A stretch of DNA of 42,613 nt. Origin: DATJJW01 sp035491935 (GTDB lineage Bacteria > Pseudomonadota > Alphaproteobacteria > ATCC43930 > CGMCC-115725). Location of the stretch: assembly GCA_035491935.1 (NCBI GenBank), contig DATJJW010000189.1, positions 1-42,613 on the forward strand, in the 5' to 3' direction. The notes under the pieces are model-generated. The model saw only the letters and a list, made by a program, of their open reading frames with translations, was not told the DNA's origin and did not search any database. A program made the position numbers and the translations under genes. Positions 9,510 through 17,487 of this stretch are shown here, piece after piece; the stretch's first letter is position 1, and each line of letters begins with the position of its first letter.

Positions 9510-10208
9510 TCATCGTACCTCACCCATGAGCGGCGGCGCGATCAGGTTGGCGTCGGCCAGGATCGTCTCGCCGCCGACGACCCGCTGGCCGACGATGGTC
9601 TGGATCGCCCAGGATGGCGGCAGATAGAGGTCGGTGCGACTGCCGAAGCGGATGAGCCCGAAACGCTCGCCGGCCAGCAGGTTCTGCCCGGCGCCGACAT
9701 GGCAGAGAATGCGGCGCGCGACCAGCCCCGCGATCTGCACGACGGCGATCTCCGCCCCCGCCTCGGTCGCGATGCGCAGGCCGTTACGCTCGTTGAGATC
9801 GGAGGCCTTGTCGAAGCTGGCGTTGAGGAACTGGCCCTTATGATAATGGGTTGCCAGCACCGTCCCGGTCATCGGCGTGCGGTTGATATGCACATCGAAG
9901 ACGTTGAGGAAGATACCGATGCGCATCATCGGCTCCGGCCCCATGCCCAGCTCGACCGGCGGCACGGCCGGACCGACCGAGACGACCAGACCGTCGGCGG
10001 GACTGATCACCAGGCCGGGTTTGACCGGCGTCACCCGCGGCGGATCGCGGAAGAAATAGACGCACCACAAGGTCAGGACCGCGCCCACCCAACCGAGCGG
10101 CTCCCACAACAATCCCAGGATCACCGAGATCACGGCGAAGATCGCGACGAATTTCCAGCCTTCCCGGTGGATCGGGACCAAAACATGGCTCAGCACTGGC
10201 GCGCACAT
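9510..10208 (-). CDS. psd: Phosphatidylserine decarboxylase proenzyme, short type
   Basis: A 232-residue protein of the short (archaeal/alphaproteobacterial) Psd class. An N-terminal membrane hairpin covers residues about 18-52. The active core shows NVFDVHINRTPMTG, and the self-cleavage site is FGS at residues 188-190, where Ser190 becomes the pyruvoyl group; in long Psd enzymes the site is LGST. It converts phosphatidylserine to phosphatidylethanolamine. It is the first gene of the psd-pssA pair and is transcribed divergently from the ATP-grasp gene across about 220 bases. Confidence 0.95.
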   Translation of the reverse strand: MCAPVLSHVLVPIHREGWKFVAIFAVISVILGLLWEPLGWVGAVLTLWCVYFFRDPPRVTPVKPGLVISPADGLVVSVGPAVPPVELGMGPEPMMRIGIFLNVFDVHINRTPMTGTVLATHYHKGQFLNASFDKASDLNERNGLRIATEAGAEIAVVQIAGLVARRILCHVGAGQNLLAGERFGLIRFGSRTDLYLPPSWAIQTIVGQRVVGGETILADANLIAPPLMGEVR

Positions 10209-10430
10209 CCTCTATTCACGAAAATCGCGGGCGACCTTAGCGGTTTTCTGGATGGGTTTCATCCCTTCGCTGCGGTAGTGCGCGGGAACGTCCCAAAAAT
10301 TCACAAGAAGATTCCCGACAATTCGTTCCCCGAGCTGCGGCGGCAGGCATAAGCCCGATGGCCCTCGACATGTACCAGGCCCGACACGCATAAGAATGGT
10401 GAGGATCAAGCCAGGGAGCATCAGGCACTC
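10209..10430. promoter_or_regulatory. Divergent intergenic region between psd and the ATP-grasp gene
   Basis: About 220 bases separating two divergently transcribed genes, so promoters for both must lie here or just inside the genes. I found no convincing -35/-10 pair, no palindrome with long arms, and no small gene. A Shine-Dalgarno-like AGGGAG lies at 10413-10418 ahead of the GTG start at 10431. Confidence 0.4.
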
Positions 10431-12890
10431 GTGAGCGAGGTTTTGGCGGCCGATTATCCGATCCGGGCCGGGACCTATGACGACATGCTGCAATCGGACG
10501 GCACGCCGCGCCCGGGCTGGCGCTCCGTGTTCGCGAGCCCCGAATACCTCTCGGCCGAGACCCTGGCCCAGCGCTGGCGCGATGCCGAGCGGCAGATCCG
10601 CGAGAACGGCATCACCTACAATATCTATGGCGATCCCAAGGGCATGGCGCGGCCCTGGCCGCTCGATCCGATGCCGCAGATCATCGAGGCCCAGGAATGG
10701 CAAAAGCTGGAAGCCGGGCTGATCCAGCGCGCGCGGCTGCTGGAGGCGGTGGCGCGGGACATCCATGGCCGCCAGACCCTGCTGCGTTCCGGCATCGTGC
10801 CGCCGGGGGTGATCTTCGGCAATCCGGGCTTCCTGCGCGCCTGCCATGGCATCGAGGTGCCGGGCGGGGTACATCTGCCGATCATCGGCGTCGATCTCGC
10901 CCGACAGACCGATGGCAGCTGGATCGTGCTGGGCGACCGGACTCAGGCGCCGCCCGGTATGGGCCATGCCTTGGAGAATCGCATGGTCATGTCGAGCTGC
11001 ATGCCCGACGCCATCGCCAGCCTGCCGGTACAGCGCCTGGCGGGATTCTTCCGGACGCTGCGGCGGAGCCTGGGTGCTGCGGCCAGCATGGCGGCACGGC
11101 GTTCGCGCGGCAGCGGCGCCGAACCGCGTATCGTGCTGCTGACGCCCGGCCCCTGCAGCGAGACCTATTTCGAGCACGCCTATCTCTCGCGCTATCTCGG
11201 ATATCCGCTGGTCGCGGGCGAAGACCTGACCGTGCGCCACGACCGGGTGTATCTCAAGACCCTGGCCGGGCTGCAGCCGGTCGATGCGATCCTGCGCCGG
11301 CTCGACGATGATTGGTGCGACCCGCTCCACCTCAAATCCAGCTCGACCCTGGGCGTGGCCGGCCTCGTCGGCGCGGTGCGGCGCGGCCATGTGGCGCTGG
11401 CCAACCGCCTCGGCAGCGGCGTGCTGGAAGCGCCCGCGCTCTTCGCCTATCTGCCGCAATTGGCGCCGGTTCTGCTGGGCGAAACCTTGGCTCTGCCGCA
11501 GATCCCGACGCGCTGGCTGGGTGCCGGGGGTCCCCTGCCCGCTGATTGGGACGATGTCGTGGTCAAGCCGGCCTATGGCGGCCCCCACCTCGCCGATCCC
11601 GCGGCACTATCCGACCAGATCGCCGCCACTCCCCAGGCCCATGCGATCTGCGACAGGCTGGCACTGTCGACCTCGCCGGTCTTGACCGGCGACGGCAGGC
11701 TGGAGCCGCGCCGCATGGTGATGCGCGGCTATATCGCGGCTGGTGGCGACGAAGATTGGGCCGTGATGCCCGGCGCCCTCACCCTGGCCGGCACCACGGC
11801 GGAAACCACCGTCGTCTCCATGCAGTCGGGCGGCAGCAGCAAGGATACCTGGGTGCTGACCGACCAGCCGATCGAGAAGGTGACGCTATGGCCGCAGCTC
11901 ACCGACGCCACGGCCCTGCGCCGCACCGCCGACCTGCCGAGCCGGGCCGCCGACAATCTGTTCTGGCTTGGCCGCTATGCCGAACGCGGCGAGGTCGTGC
12001 TGCGGCTGATCCGTGCCACGCTCTCGCGCTATCTGCCCGACGCCGGGGCCGGGGCCACCGCCATCCCTACTCTGTTGACGTGCCTCTCGGCCTTCCACGT
12101 CACGACGCCCGAACCGCCGATCGCGACCGCACTGATGATGGCGCTCGACGACGACATGCCGAAGACGCTGTCATTGTTGCACCGGGCGGCCACATCCGTG
12201 CGCGATCGCCTGTCCATCGATGCCTGGCGCATCCTCAACCCCTTCGCCCGCTTGCCGCGCTTGACCGGACGCACCGTGACCTCGGCGGTGGCCGAGATCG
12301 AGGCCCTGATGGTACGGCTGGCCGCCTTCAACGGTCTGGCCATGGAGAACATGACTCGCGGCCTCGGCTGGCGTTTCCTGGAGCTCGGCCGCCGCATCGA
12401 ACGTGCCTACCAGACGGTGGCGGCGGCACGGATGCTGGTCGGGTACCCGTCATCGGACGAGACGGCGACGCTGGAGGCGCTGCTCGAGGTCTGCGACAGC
12501 TCGATGACCTATCGCGGTCGCTATTTCACGGGCTTGCGCGCGGCCGCCGCACTCGACCTCGTCATCGCCGACGATACCAACCCACGCGCCGTCGCCTTCC
12601 AGCTTGCCGCCATCACCGAGCATCTGCGCAACCTGCCGCTCGAACGCCGCACGCCGGACGTCACGACCATCAGCCACCGCATGACGACGGATTGCATGGC
12701 CGAACTACGCCGGGCCGACATGGGCCGGCTGACCGAGATCGAGGGCGAAAGGCGTCCCGAGCTGGAGCGCTTCGCCCAGGCGCTGACGCATAATCTGCTC
12801 TCGCTCTCGGACGCGCTGGGCGAGACCTATTTCAAGCATGCAGCACCGGTGCTCGACCACGGGTCGGCGGCGCGGTCGGGACGGCGGTGA
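10431..12890 (+). CDS. Fused circularly permuted ATP-grasp / alpha-E protein
   Basis: An 819-residue fusion. The N-terminal part, to about residue 490, is the circularly permuted type 2 ATP-grasp family (COG2308): marker stretches are GITYNIYGDPKGMARPWPLD, RDIHGRQTLLRSGIVPP, and near the end KPAYGGPH and SMQSGGSSKDTWVL. From about residue 500 the alpha-E (DUF403, COG2307) domain starts with its hallmark RAADNLFWLGRYAER and runs to near the C-terminus. These are usually two adjacent genes. ATP-grasp enzymes form amide bonds, and comparative genomics has linked this pair plus a transglutaminase to an uncharacterised peptide-forming or peptide-tagging system. The start is a GTG at 10431; the next in-frame ATG is 18 codons in. 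Its stop (TGA) shares one base with the ATG of the next gene. Confidence 0.9.
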   Translation: MSEVLAADYPIRAGTYDDMLQSDGTPRPGWRSVFASPEYLSAETLAQRWRDAERQIRENGITYNIYGDPKGMARPWPLDPMPQIIEAQEWQKLEAGLIQRARLLEAVARDIHGRQTLLRSGIVPPGVIFGNPGFLRACHGIEVPGGVHLPIIGVDLARQTDGSWIVLGDRTQAPPGMGHALENRMVMSSCMPDAIASLPVQRLAGFFRTLRRSLGAAASMAARRSRGSGAEPRIVLLTPGPCSETYFEHAYLSRYLGYPLVAGEDLTVRHDRVYLKTLAGLQPVDAILRRLDDDWCDPLHLKSSSTLGVAGLVGAVRRGHVALANRLGSGVLEAPALFAYLPQLAPVLLGETLALPQIPTRWLGAGGPLPADWDDVVVKPAYGGPHLADPAALSDQIAATPQAHAICDRLALSTSPVLTGDGRLEPRRMVMRGYIAAGGDEDWAVMPGALTLAGTTAETTVVSMQSGGSSKDTWVLTDQPIEKVTLWPQLTDATALRRTADLPSRAADNLFWLGRYAERGEVVLRLIRATLSRYLPDAGAGATAIPTLLTCLSAFHVTTPEPPIATALMMALDDDMPKTLSLLHRAATSVRDRLSIDAWRILNPFARLPRLTGRTVTSAVAEIEALMVRLAAFNGLAMENMTRGLGWRFLELGRRIERAYQTVAAARMLVGYPSSDETATLEALLEVCDSSMTYRGRYFTGLRAAAALDLVIADDTNPRAVAFQLAAITEHLRNLPLERRTPDVTTISHRMTTDCMAELRRADMGRLTEIEGERRPELERFAQALTHNLLSLSDALGETYFKHAAPVLDHGSAARSGRR

Positions 12891-13768
12891 TGCTCTACTC
12901 GATCCATCACCGCACGACCTATCGCTACAGCGAGCCGGTTTCGCTGTCCCACCACCTGGCGCATCTGCGCCCGCTCGACCTGGCATTCCAGAACTGCCGC
13001 ATGCACAGCCTGTCAATTTCGCCGCTGCCGGCTTCGATCGAGGAGGACAGCGACTATTTCGGCAATGGCAATGTCAGCTTCGTCATCGCCCAGCCTCATC
13101 GCGAACTGGTCATCGAGGCGATGAGCGAAGTCGAGATGCGGCCTCGCGAACGTTGGGATAGCCTGGGTATCCTGCCCTGGCACGAGGTCAGCGCCGAGGC
13201 CCTGGCCGCAAGCTCGGCCGAGGCGCTGTCCGCCGCCGAGTTCCTGTTCCCCTCGGAAGACACGGCCGGCAGCGACCTCGTGACCGGATTCGCCAGGGAG
13301 TCCTTCCCCGAGGGCCGGCCGCTGACCGCCGCGATCGCGGATCTGTCGCACCGGATCCATCGCGATTTCACCTTCGATGCCAATGCCACGACCATCCGCA
13401 CCTCGCCGACCGAGGTGCTGCGGCTTCGCCGGGGCGTGTGCCAGGACTTCGCCCATCTCGCCATCGCCTGCTGCCGGTCGGTGGGACTACCGGCGCGTTA
13501 TGTCAGCGGCTATCTCGAAACCCTGCCGCCCAATGGCCAGCCGCGGCTGGTCGGTGCCGATGCCTCGCATGCCTGGCTCTCGGTCTATGCCGGCGGCGGC
13601 CGTTGGATCGATATCGACCCGACCAACGACCGGCTGGCCGACACCAGCCATATCGCTTTGGGCTACGGCCGCGACTATGACGACGTCAGCCCGATCAAGG
13701 GCGTCATCCATGGCGGCGGCAACCACAGTGTCACCGTCGGCGTCGATGTCGAGCGGCGATTGCTCTGA
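12890..13768 (+). CDS. Transglutaminase-like cysteine protease family protein
   Basis: A 292-residue protein. An N-terminal beta domain (IHHRTTYRYSEPVSLSHH, typical of COG1305 proteins) precedes a transglutaminase core with a complete triad: Cys184 in RRGVCQDFAHLA, His227 in DASHAWLSVY, and Asp241 or Asp243 in WIDIDPTN. There is no signal peptide, so it is probably cytoplasmic and may act as a peptidase or amidase on peptides. Either GTG at 12887 or ATG at 12890 could start it; ATG is preferred and overlaps the upstream stop by one base. It always travels with the ATP-grasp/alpha-E genes in known genomes, and the tight coupling here fits that. Confidence 0.9.
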   Translation: MLYSIHHRTTYRYSEPVSLSHHLAHLRPLDLAFQNCRMHSLSISPLPASIEEDSDYFGNGNVSFVIAQPHRELVIEAMSEVEMRPRERWDSLGILPWHEVSAEALAASSAEALSAAEFLFPSEDTAGSDLVTGFARESFPEGRPLTAAIADLSHRIHRDFTFDANATTIRTSPTEVLRLRRGVCQDFAHLAIACCRSVGLPARYVSGYLETLPPNGQPRLVGADASHAWLSVYAGGGRWIDIDPTNDRLADTSHIALGYGRDYDDVSPIKGVIHGGGNHSVTVGVDVERRLL

Positions 13769-13880
13769 ATCCTTGTCCATGACGGCATTGCCGCTGTAAC
13801 AGAACTATAAAGAGGCCGCGACGAAACGTAGCCTTTTCTGTAGGATAGAGACACATAATCGGTTGCGACCTTAAGGAAGG

Positions 13881-14909
13881 ATGATGCTGCCTTCGATGCC
13901 TCATGCTGCCGACCGCCCCCATCTGAGCGTGCGCGTCGATGCCTTTCCGCTGGAAAAGACATCGCTGAATGTCGGGAATGGCCGTGACCGGGCCGAGGTC
14001 GTAACCGTCGAGATCCAGGAAGGCAGCATACGTGGCCGCGGCGAAGCGGCACCCTATCCGCTTTATGGCGAGACCATCGAAGAGATCGTCGAGACAGTCG
14101 AACGCCTGGCCCCCGATGTCGCGGGCGGGCTGTCGCGCCGGCAGTTGCAGCGCATGCTGCCGCCGGGTGCAGCGCGCAACGCGCTCGACTGCGCGATATG
14201 GGATTTCGATTCCAAACGTGCCGGCTCCTCGGTCTGGCAGATGGCCGGGCTGGAGGTGCCGCACCGGCTGGTCACCGCCTATACCATCGGCGTCGACACG
14301 CCGGACAGGATGGCCGCCCGCGCGGGGCAGGAGGCGCATCGCCCGATCCTGCGGCTGGAACTGAACGGCAGCCAGGATGGCGGCAGGCTGGACATCGAAC
14401 GCGTGGCCGCCGTCCGGCGAACCGTGCCCAACGCCAAGCTGATCCTCGACCCCCATGGCAGCTGGACCATCGAGTTCCTGAGCCGTGCCATGCAGGTGCT
14501 GGCAAGCCTGCATGTCGAGATGATCGAGCAGCCCCTGCCGGCCGGCGCCGATCACGAACTCGGCGGCTTCAAGCACACCATCCCGATCTCGGCCGATGAA
14601 TCCTGCCACGACCATTCGACCCTGGACACGCTGACCAACCGCTACGATGCGGTTACGGTCAAGCTGGACAAGACCGGCGGCCTGACCGAGGCCCTGGCCT
14701 TGGTCGAGGGCGCACGCGATCGCGGCATGCGCGTCGCGGTCGGCGGCGGCATGGCGTCCTCGCTCGGCATTGCACCTGCGGTGCTATTGTCACAGGCGGC
14801 CGATTGGGTGGCGCTCGACGCGCCACTCCACCTCAGCCGCGACCGCCAGCCGGGCCTGCGTTACGATGGCAGTTTCCTCTATCCGGCCAACGTCTCGCTC
14901 TGGGGTTGA
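13881..14909 (+). CDS. Enolase-superfamily protein, dipeptide epimerase/DgcA-like, with altered catalytic residues
   Basis: A 342-residue protein matching in length and flanking motifs the alphaproteobacterial dipeptide epimerase / N-acetyl-D-glutamate racemase (DgcA) group: LLPPGAARNALDCAIWDFDSK-like region, IEQPLPAGAD, ADESCHD and KLDKTGGLTEAL. Metal ligands appear intact: Asp190, Glu216 and Asp239. Lys261, one catalytic base, is present. The other catalytic motif, normally KxK (as in LLKIKLG), reads R158-L-E160, and the usual DAN around the first metal ligand is Asp-Pro-His. The frame is clean, so this is divergence rather than a frameshift. It lies 112 bases after the transglutaminase gene on the same strand. 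AAGGAAGG at 13873-13880 is the ribosome site; ATG 13881 or 13884 could start. Standard epimerase activity is doubtful. Confidence 0.85.
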   Translation: MMLPSMPHAADRPHLSVRVDAFPLEKTSLNVGNGRDRAEVVTVEIQEGSIRGRGEAAPYPLYGETIEEIVETVERLAPDVAGGLSRRQLQRMLPPGAARNALDCAIWDFDSKRAGSSVWQMAGLEVPHRLVTAYTIGVDTPDRMAARAGQEAHRPILRLELNGSQDGGRLDIERVAAVRRTVPNAKLILDPHGSWTIEFLSRAMQVLASLHVEMIEQPLPAGADHELGGFKHTIPISADESCHDHSTLDTLTNRYDAVTVKLDKTGGLTEALALVEGARDRGMRVAVGGGMASSLGIAPAVLLSQAADWVALDAPLHLSRDRQPGLRYDGSFLYPANVSLWG

Positions 14910-14972
14910 TCCGCCAAGACAGCCAGCCACACCGCGACATAAGGGGATATTACCGGCCGCCTCGCCGTAAAA

Positions 14973-14989
14973 CTATCCGAGTAGGATAG
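14973..14989. repeat. Short inverted repeat upstream of the secreted-protein gene
   Basis: CTATCC (14973-14978) and GGATAG (14984-14989) with a 5-base spacer, about 50 bases before the start of the small secreted protein. The nonamer GTAGGATAG (14981-14989) also occurs at 13840-13848, 33 bases before the start of the enolase-superfamily gene. It could be a shared promoter or binding element, or chance. Confidence 0.35.
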
Positions 14990-15036
14990 CTGCCGGACGG
15001 ACCGATAGCGTTCAACCACCGAGGAAGAGACCACCC

Positions 15037-15369
15037 ATGAGTATCTTGAAGATCCGACGTCTCACCTTGCTTGCGGCGCTGGCGATCATCGCCACCCCCG
15101 TCATCGCGCCGGCCTTGGCACCGGCCGCCCATGCGCAGGTCGTGGTCCGCGTGGCACCACCGCCGATGCGCCGTGAAATAGTGCCGCCGCCTCCGGGCCC
15201 GCCGGCACGCTGGTATTGGCAGCCGGGCTATTGGCGTTGGGACGGCCGCGGCTATATCTGGGCCGGTGGCCACTGGATTCGCCGCCCGCATCCGCGCGCA
15301 GTCTGGGTCGGGCCGCGCTGGGAGCATCGCGGTCCCGGCTGGGTCTATAGCCAGGGTTATTGGCGCTAA
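15037..15369 (+). CDS. Small secreted WxxGxW-repeat protein
   Basis: A 110-residue exported protein. A signal peptide covers about residues 1-33: basic start, hydrophobic core LTLLAALAIIATPVIAPALA and a cleavage site near AHA-QV. The mature part is rich in Pro, Trp, Tyr and Arg, with repeats of the form WYWQPGYWRWDGRGY, WAGGHW and WEHRGPGWVYSQGYW, as in the WxxGxW/YXWXPGHW family of periplasmic or cell-envelope proteins. No function is established for the family, though an envelope role is likely. GAGGAAGAG at 15020-15028 is a good ribosome site. It forms its own transcription unit, closed by a terminator at 15397-15429. Confidence 0.85.
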   Translation: MSILKIRRLTLLAALAIIATPVIAPALAPAAHAQVVVRVAPPPMRREIVPPPPGPPARWYWQPGYWRWDGRGYIWAGGHWIRRPHPRAVWVGPRWEHRGPGWVYSQGYWR

Positions 15370-15396
15370 ACCGAGCACCCGCATAACCGCGTAGCG

Positions 15397-15429
15397 AGGC
15401 GGTGGGCATTGCCCGCCGCCTTTGTTTTT
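15397..15429 (+). terminator. Rho-independent terminator after the WxxGxW gene
   Basis: An 11-base stem (AGGCGGTGGGC at 15397-15407 with GCCCGCCGCCT at 15411-15421, one G-T pair) with a 3-base loop is followed by TTGTTTTT. It ends the transcript of the small secreted protein before the dienelactone hydrolase gene. Confidence 0.85.
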
Positions 15430-15515
15430 GCGCGCCACTCCCTCGGCATTCCAAGTGACACGATCCGGCTCTATACCGGGAGCCGTGAAAACCAAGGCAA
15501 TGAGGAAGAAGGCCC

Positions 15516-16184
15516 ATGACCGATATCAAGCTGACGGCCGCGGATGGCTTCGTGTTGGGTGCCTACAAGGTAGCGCCCACCGGCACGCCCAAGGGCGCGA
15601 TTGTCGTCCTGCAGGAGATTTTCGGCGTCAACCCGCATATTCGCTCGGTGACCGAATCCTATGCCAAGGAAGGCTACCTCGCCATCGCCCCCGCGCTCTA
15701 CGACCGGTCGCAGCCGAACGTGCAGCTGGGCTACAGCCAAGACGACGTTCAGACCGGTCTGGCACACCGGGCGAAGCTCACCATGGACCAGACCATGGCC
15801 GACATCCAGGCCGCGGTGAATGAGGTCGCGGGTGCTGGCAAGGTCGGCGGCGTCGGATATTGCTGGGGCGGATTGCTCACCTGGCTCTCCGCGGCCCGCG
15901 TCAACGGCATCGCCGCCTGCGCCGGCTATTACAGCGGCGGCATCGGCCAAAACCTCGATGTGCAGCCGAAATGCCCGGTCATCATGCATTTCGGCGAACA
16001 GGACCACGCCATCCCGATGGACGACGTCAACGCGCTGAAGGCCAAGCATCCGGAAGTACCAGTCTACACCTATGCCGAGGCCGGCCACGGCTTCAACTGC
16101 ACCGAGCGCCCGAGCTATCACGCCCCCAGTGCCAAGCTGGCGTTCGAGCGCACGCTGGCGCATTTCAAGCAGTATATCGGCTAA
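15516..16184 (+). CDS. Dienelactone hydrolase family protein
   Basis: A 222-residue alpha/beta hydrolase of the dienelactone hydrolase family. The catalytic triad is visible: Cys116 in GYCWGG (the family uses Cys in place of Ser), Asp163 in GEQDHAIP, and His191 in AGHGFNC. The N-terminal IVVLQEIFGVN, with the conserved Glu in QEIFG, also fits. In aromatic degradation the enzyme opens dienelactone to maleylacetate, but many homologues act on other esters, and no other ortho-cleavage genes are nearby. GAGGAAGAAGG at 15502-15512 serves as ribosome site. It ends seven bases from the convergent amine oxidase gene. Confidence 0.92.
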   Translation: MTDIKLTAADGFVLGAYKVAPTGTPKGAIVVLQEIFGVNPHIRSVTESYAKEGYLAIAPALYDRSQPNVQLGYSQDDVQTGLAHRAKLTMDQTMADIQAAVNEVAGAGKVGGVGYCWGGLLTWLSAARVNGIAACAGYYSGGIGQNLDVQPKCPVIMHFGEQDHAIPMDDVNALKAKHPEVPVYTYAEAGHGFNCTERPSYHAPSAKLAFERTLAHFKQYIG

Positions 16185-16191
16185 GGAGAAG

Positions 16192-17469
16192 TCATCGGTG
16201 TGGCAACGCGACCGAGATTGTCTCGGCCGCTGCCACGCCGGTCTCGAAGGCGCCATGCGCCGTTGAGAAGCGCTTGAGCGCCGTCGCCTCTCCCGCGAAG
16301 AACAACCGGTTGTCGACCGGTGCCGCCAATCGGCCGCGCGCATCGGCATGGCCCGGCTTGGCATAGGAATAGCCGCCGCCGATATAGCGGTTGCTGCCCC
16401 AGGCGGATGCGGCGGCCAGACTCAGGCCCCGCTTGAAATCATTGCCGAAATGCGCCGCCAGCTCCTCGATCGCGAAGGCTGCCGCGGCATCTTCGCCCGC
16501 CCGTTCCAGATCCCAGGCGAGATCGCCGCCGAAATAGGCCTCGATCACCGGATTGCCCATCGGCCGGATCTGGTACGAGCCGCTGCGCGTCGCGCTGCGC
16601 TTGCCCATGAGCCGCGCGTCGATCGGCAGATCCTCGGGATGCACCAGCTTCAGGAACAGCTTGTTGTCGAGGCCGAGCGGCAAGCTTGCTGCCGCCGCCA
16701 GCTTCGCCGGCAATGCCGGCACGAAGCGGATGCGCTCGTGCGCCAGTACCGTAGTCGAGACGGCCACCACCACCGCCCGAGCCCGTAAATTGCCTCGGCT
16801 GGTCACGAGCTCGATACGGTCGCCTGCCCGATGGTCGACCTGCTCGACCGCCGCCCCCAGCATCACCGGCAAGGGTGCGCCATAAGTCGAGACCAGATGG
16901 CCATAGCCCGCCCGCACTCGCCAATCGGGGCCGGGGCCCGGATCGTAACGGTTGTAGTCGGCGATCGAGGCGCCGGCCATTTCGACGCCGTTGATATATG
17001 TCGCGACCGCATCGAGCCGGCCGTTCCATGGGTTGTCGGGCTCCAGCGCCTCGGCCAGCGAAGCGTCGGCGCCATCCTCACCCCGAGCTTCGACCCGGGC
17101 GAAATAGGCGCTGCGTGCGGCATTCCATTCGGCGATGTCCTGGGCCGAAAGCCCCAGCGGGTCCTTACCCTGTTCGACATCCCAGGGCGCCGGCGTCAAA
17201 TCGAGAGCGAGGCCGAATTCGCGCGCAATCCGTGTCCATTCATTGGTCCGGGCGCCATGCAGCCAGCCGCAGCCGAGATCGCAGGCAATGCCCGCCGCGA
17301 GATTCATGGTATGCGCCCTGCCGCCCAGACGGCCGCCCGCCTCCAGCACCAGAAGGCTGAGATCCGGGCGCAGCGCCTGCAACCGGCGTGCGGCGCCGAT
17401 GCCGGCCGCCCCCGCACCGATCACGGCGACGTCGACGTCATGGCCCTGCCATTCGGTCACGACGGGCAT
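16192..17469 (-). CDS. FAD-dependent amine oxidase family protein
   Basis: A 425-residue flavoprotein. The dinucleotide-binding motif is VIGAGAAGIGAARRL near residue 16, followed by the second FAD signature LEAGGRLGGRAHT. The C-terminal FAD motif is LFFAGEATALKRFSTAHGAFETG near residues 390-412. It belongs to the monoamine/polyamine oxidase group and probably oxidises an amine in the cytoplasm to an imine, releasing hydrogen peroxide. The substrate cannot be told. It lies 18 bases downstream of xerC on the same strand, which may just reflect packing. Confidence 0.9.
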   Translation of the reverse strand: MPVVTEWQGHDVDVAVIGAGAAGIGAARRLQALRPDLSLLVLEAGGRLGGRAHTMNLAAGIACDLGCGWLHGARTNEWTRIAREFGLALDLTPAPWDVEQGKDPLGLSAQDIAEWNAARSAYFARVEARGEDGADASLAEALEPDNPWNGRLDAVATYINGVEMAGASIADYNRYDPGPGPDWRVRAGYGHLVSTYGAPLPVMLGAAVEQVDHRAGDRIELVTSRGNLRARAVVVAVSTTVLAHERIRFVPALPAKLAAAASLPLGLDNKLFLKLVHPEDLPIDARLMGKRSATRSGSYQIRPMGNPVIEAYFGGDLAWDLERAGEDAAAAFAIEELAAHFGNDFKRGLSLAAASAWGSNRYIGGGYSYAKPGHADARGRLAAPVDNRLFFAGEATALKRFSTAHGAFETGVAAAETISVALPHR

Positions 17470-17487
17470 TGCCTTCAGCCCCCTCGC

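Noticed and set aside
8691..10352. A 553-codon open frame on the plus strand opposite pssA and psd
   Set aside because: It is antisense to two clear enzyme genes, its translation is rich in His, Arg, Gln and Asp without any domain, and such long shadows are expected in GC-rich DNA.
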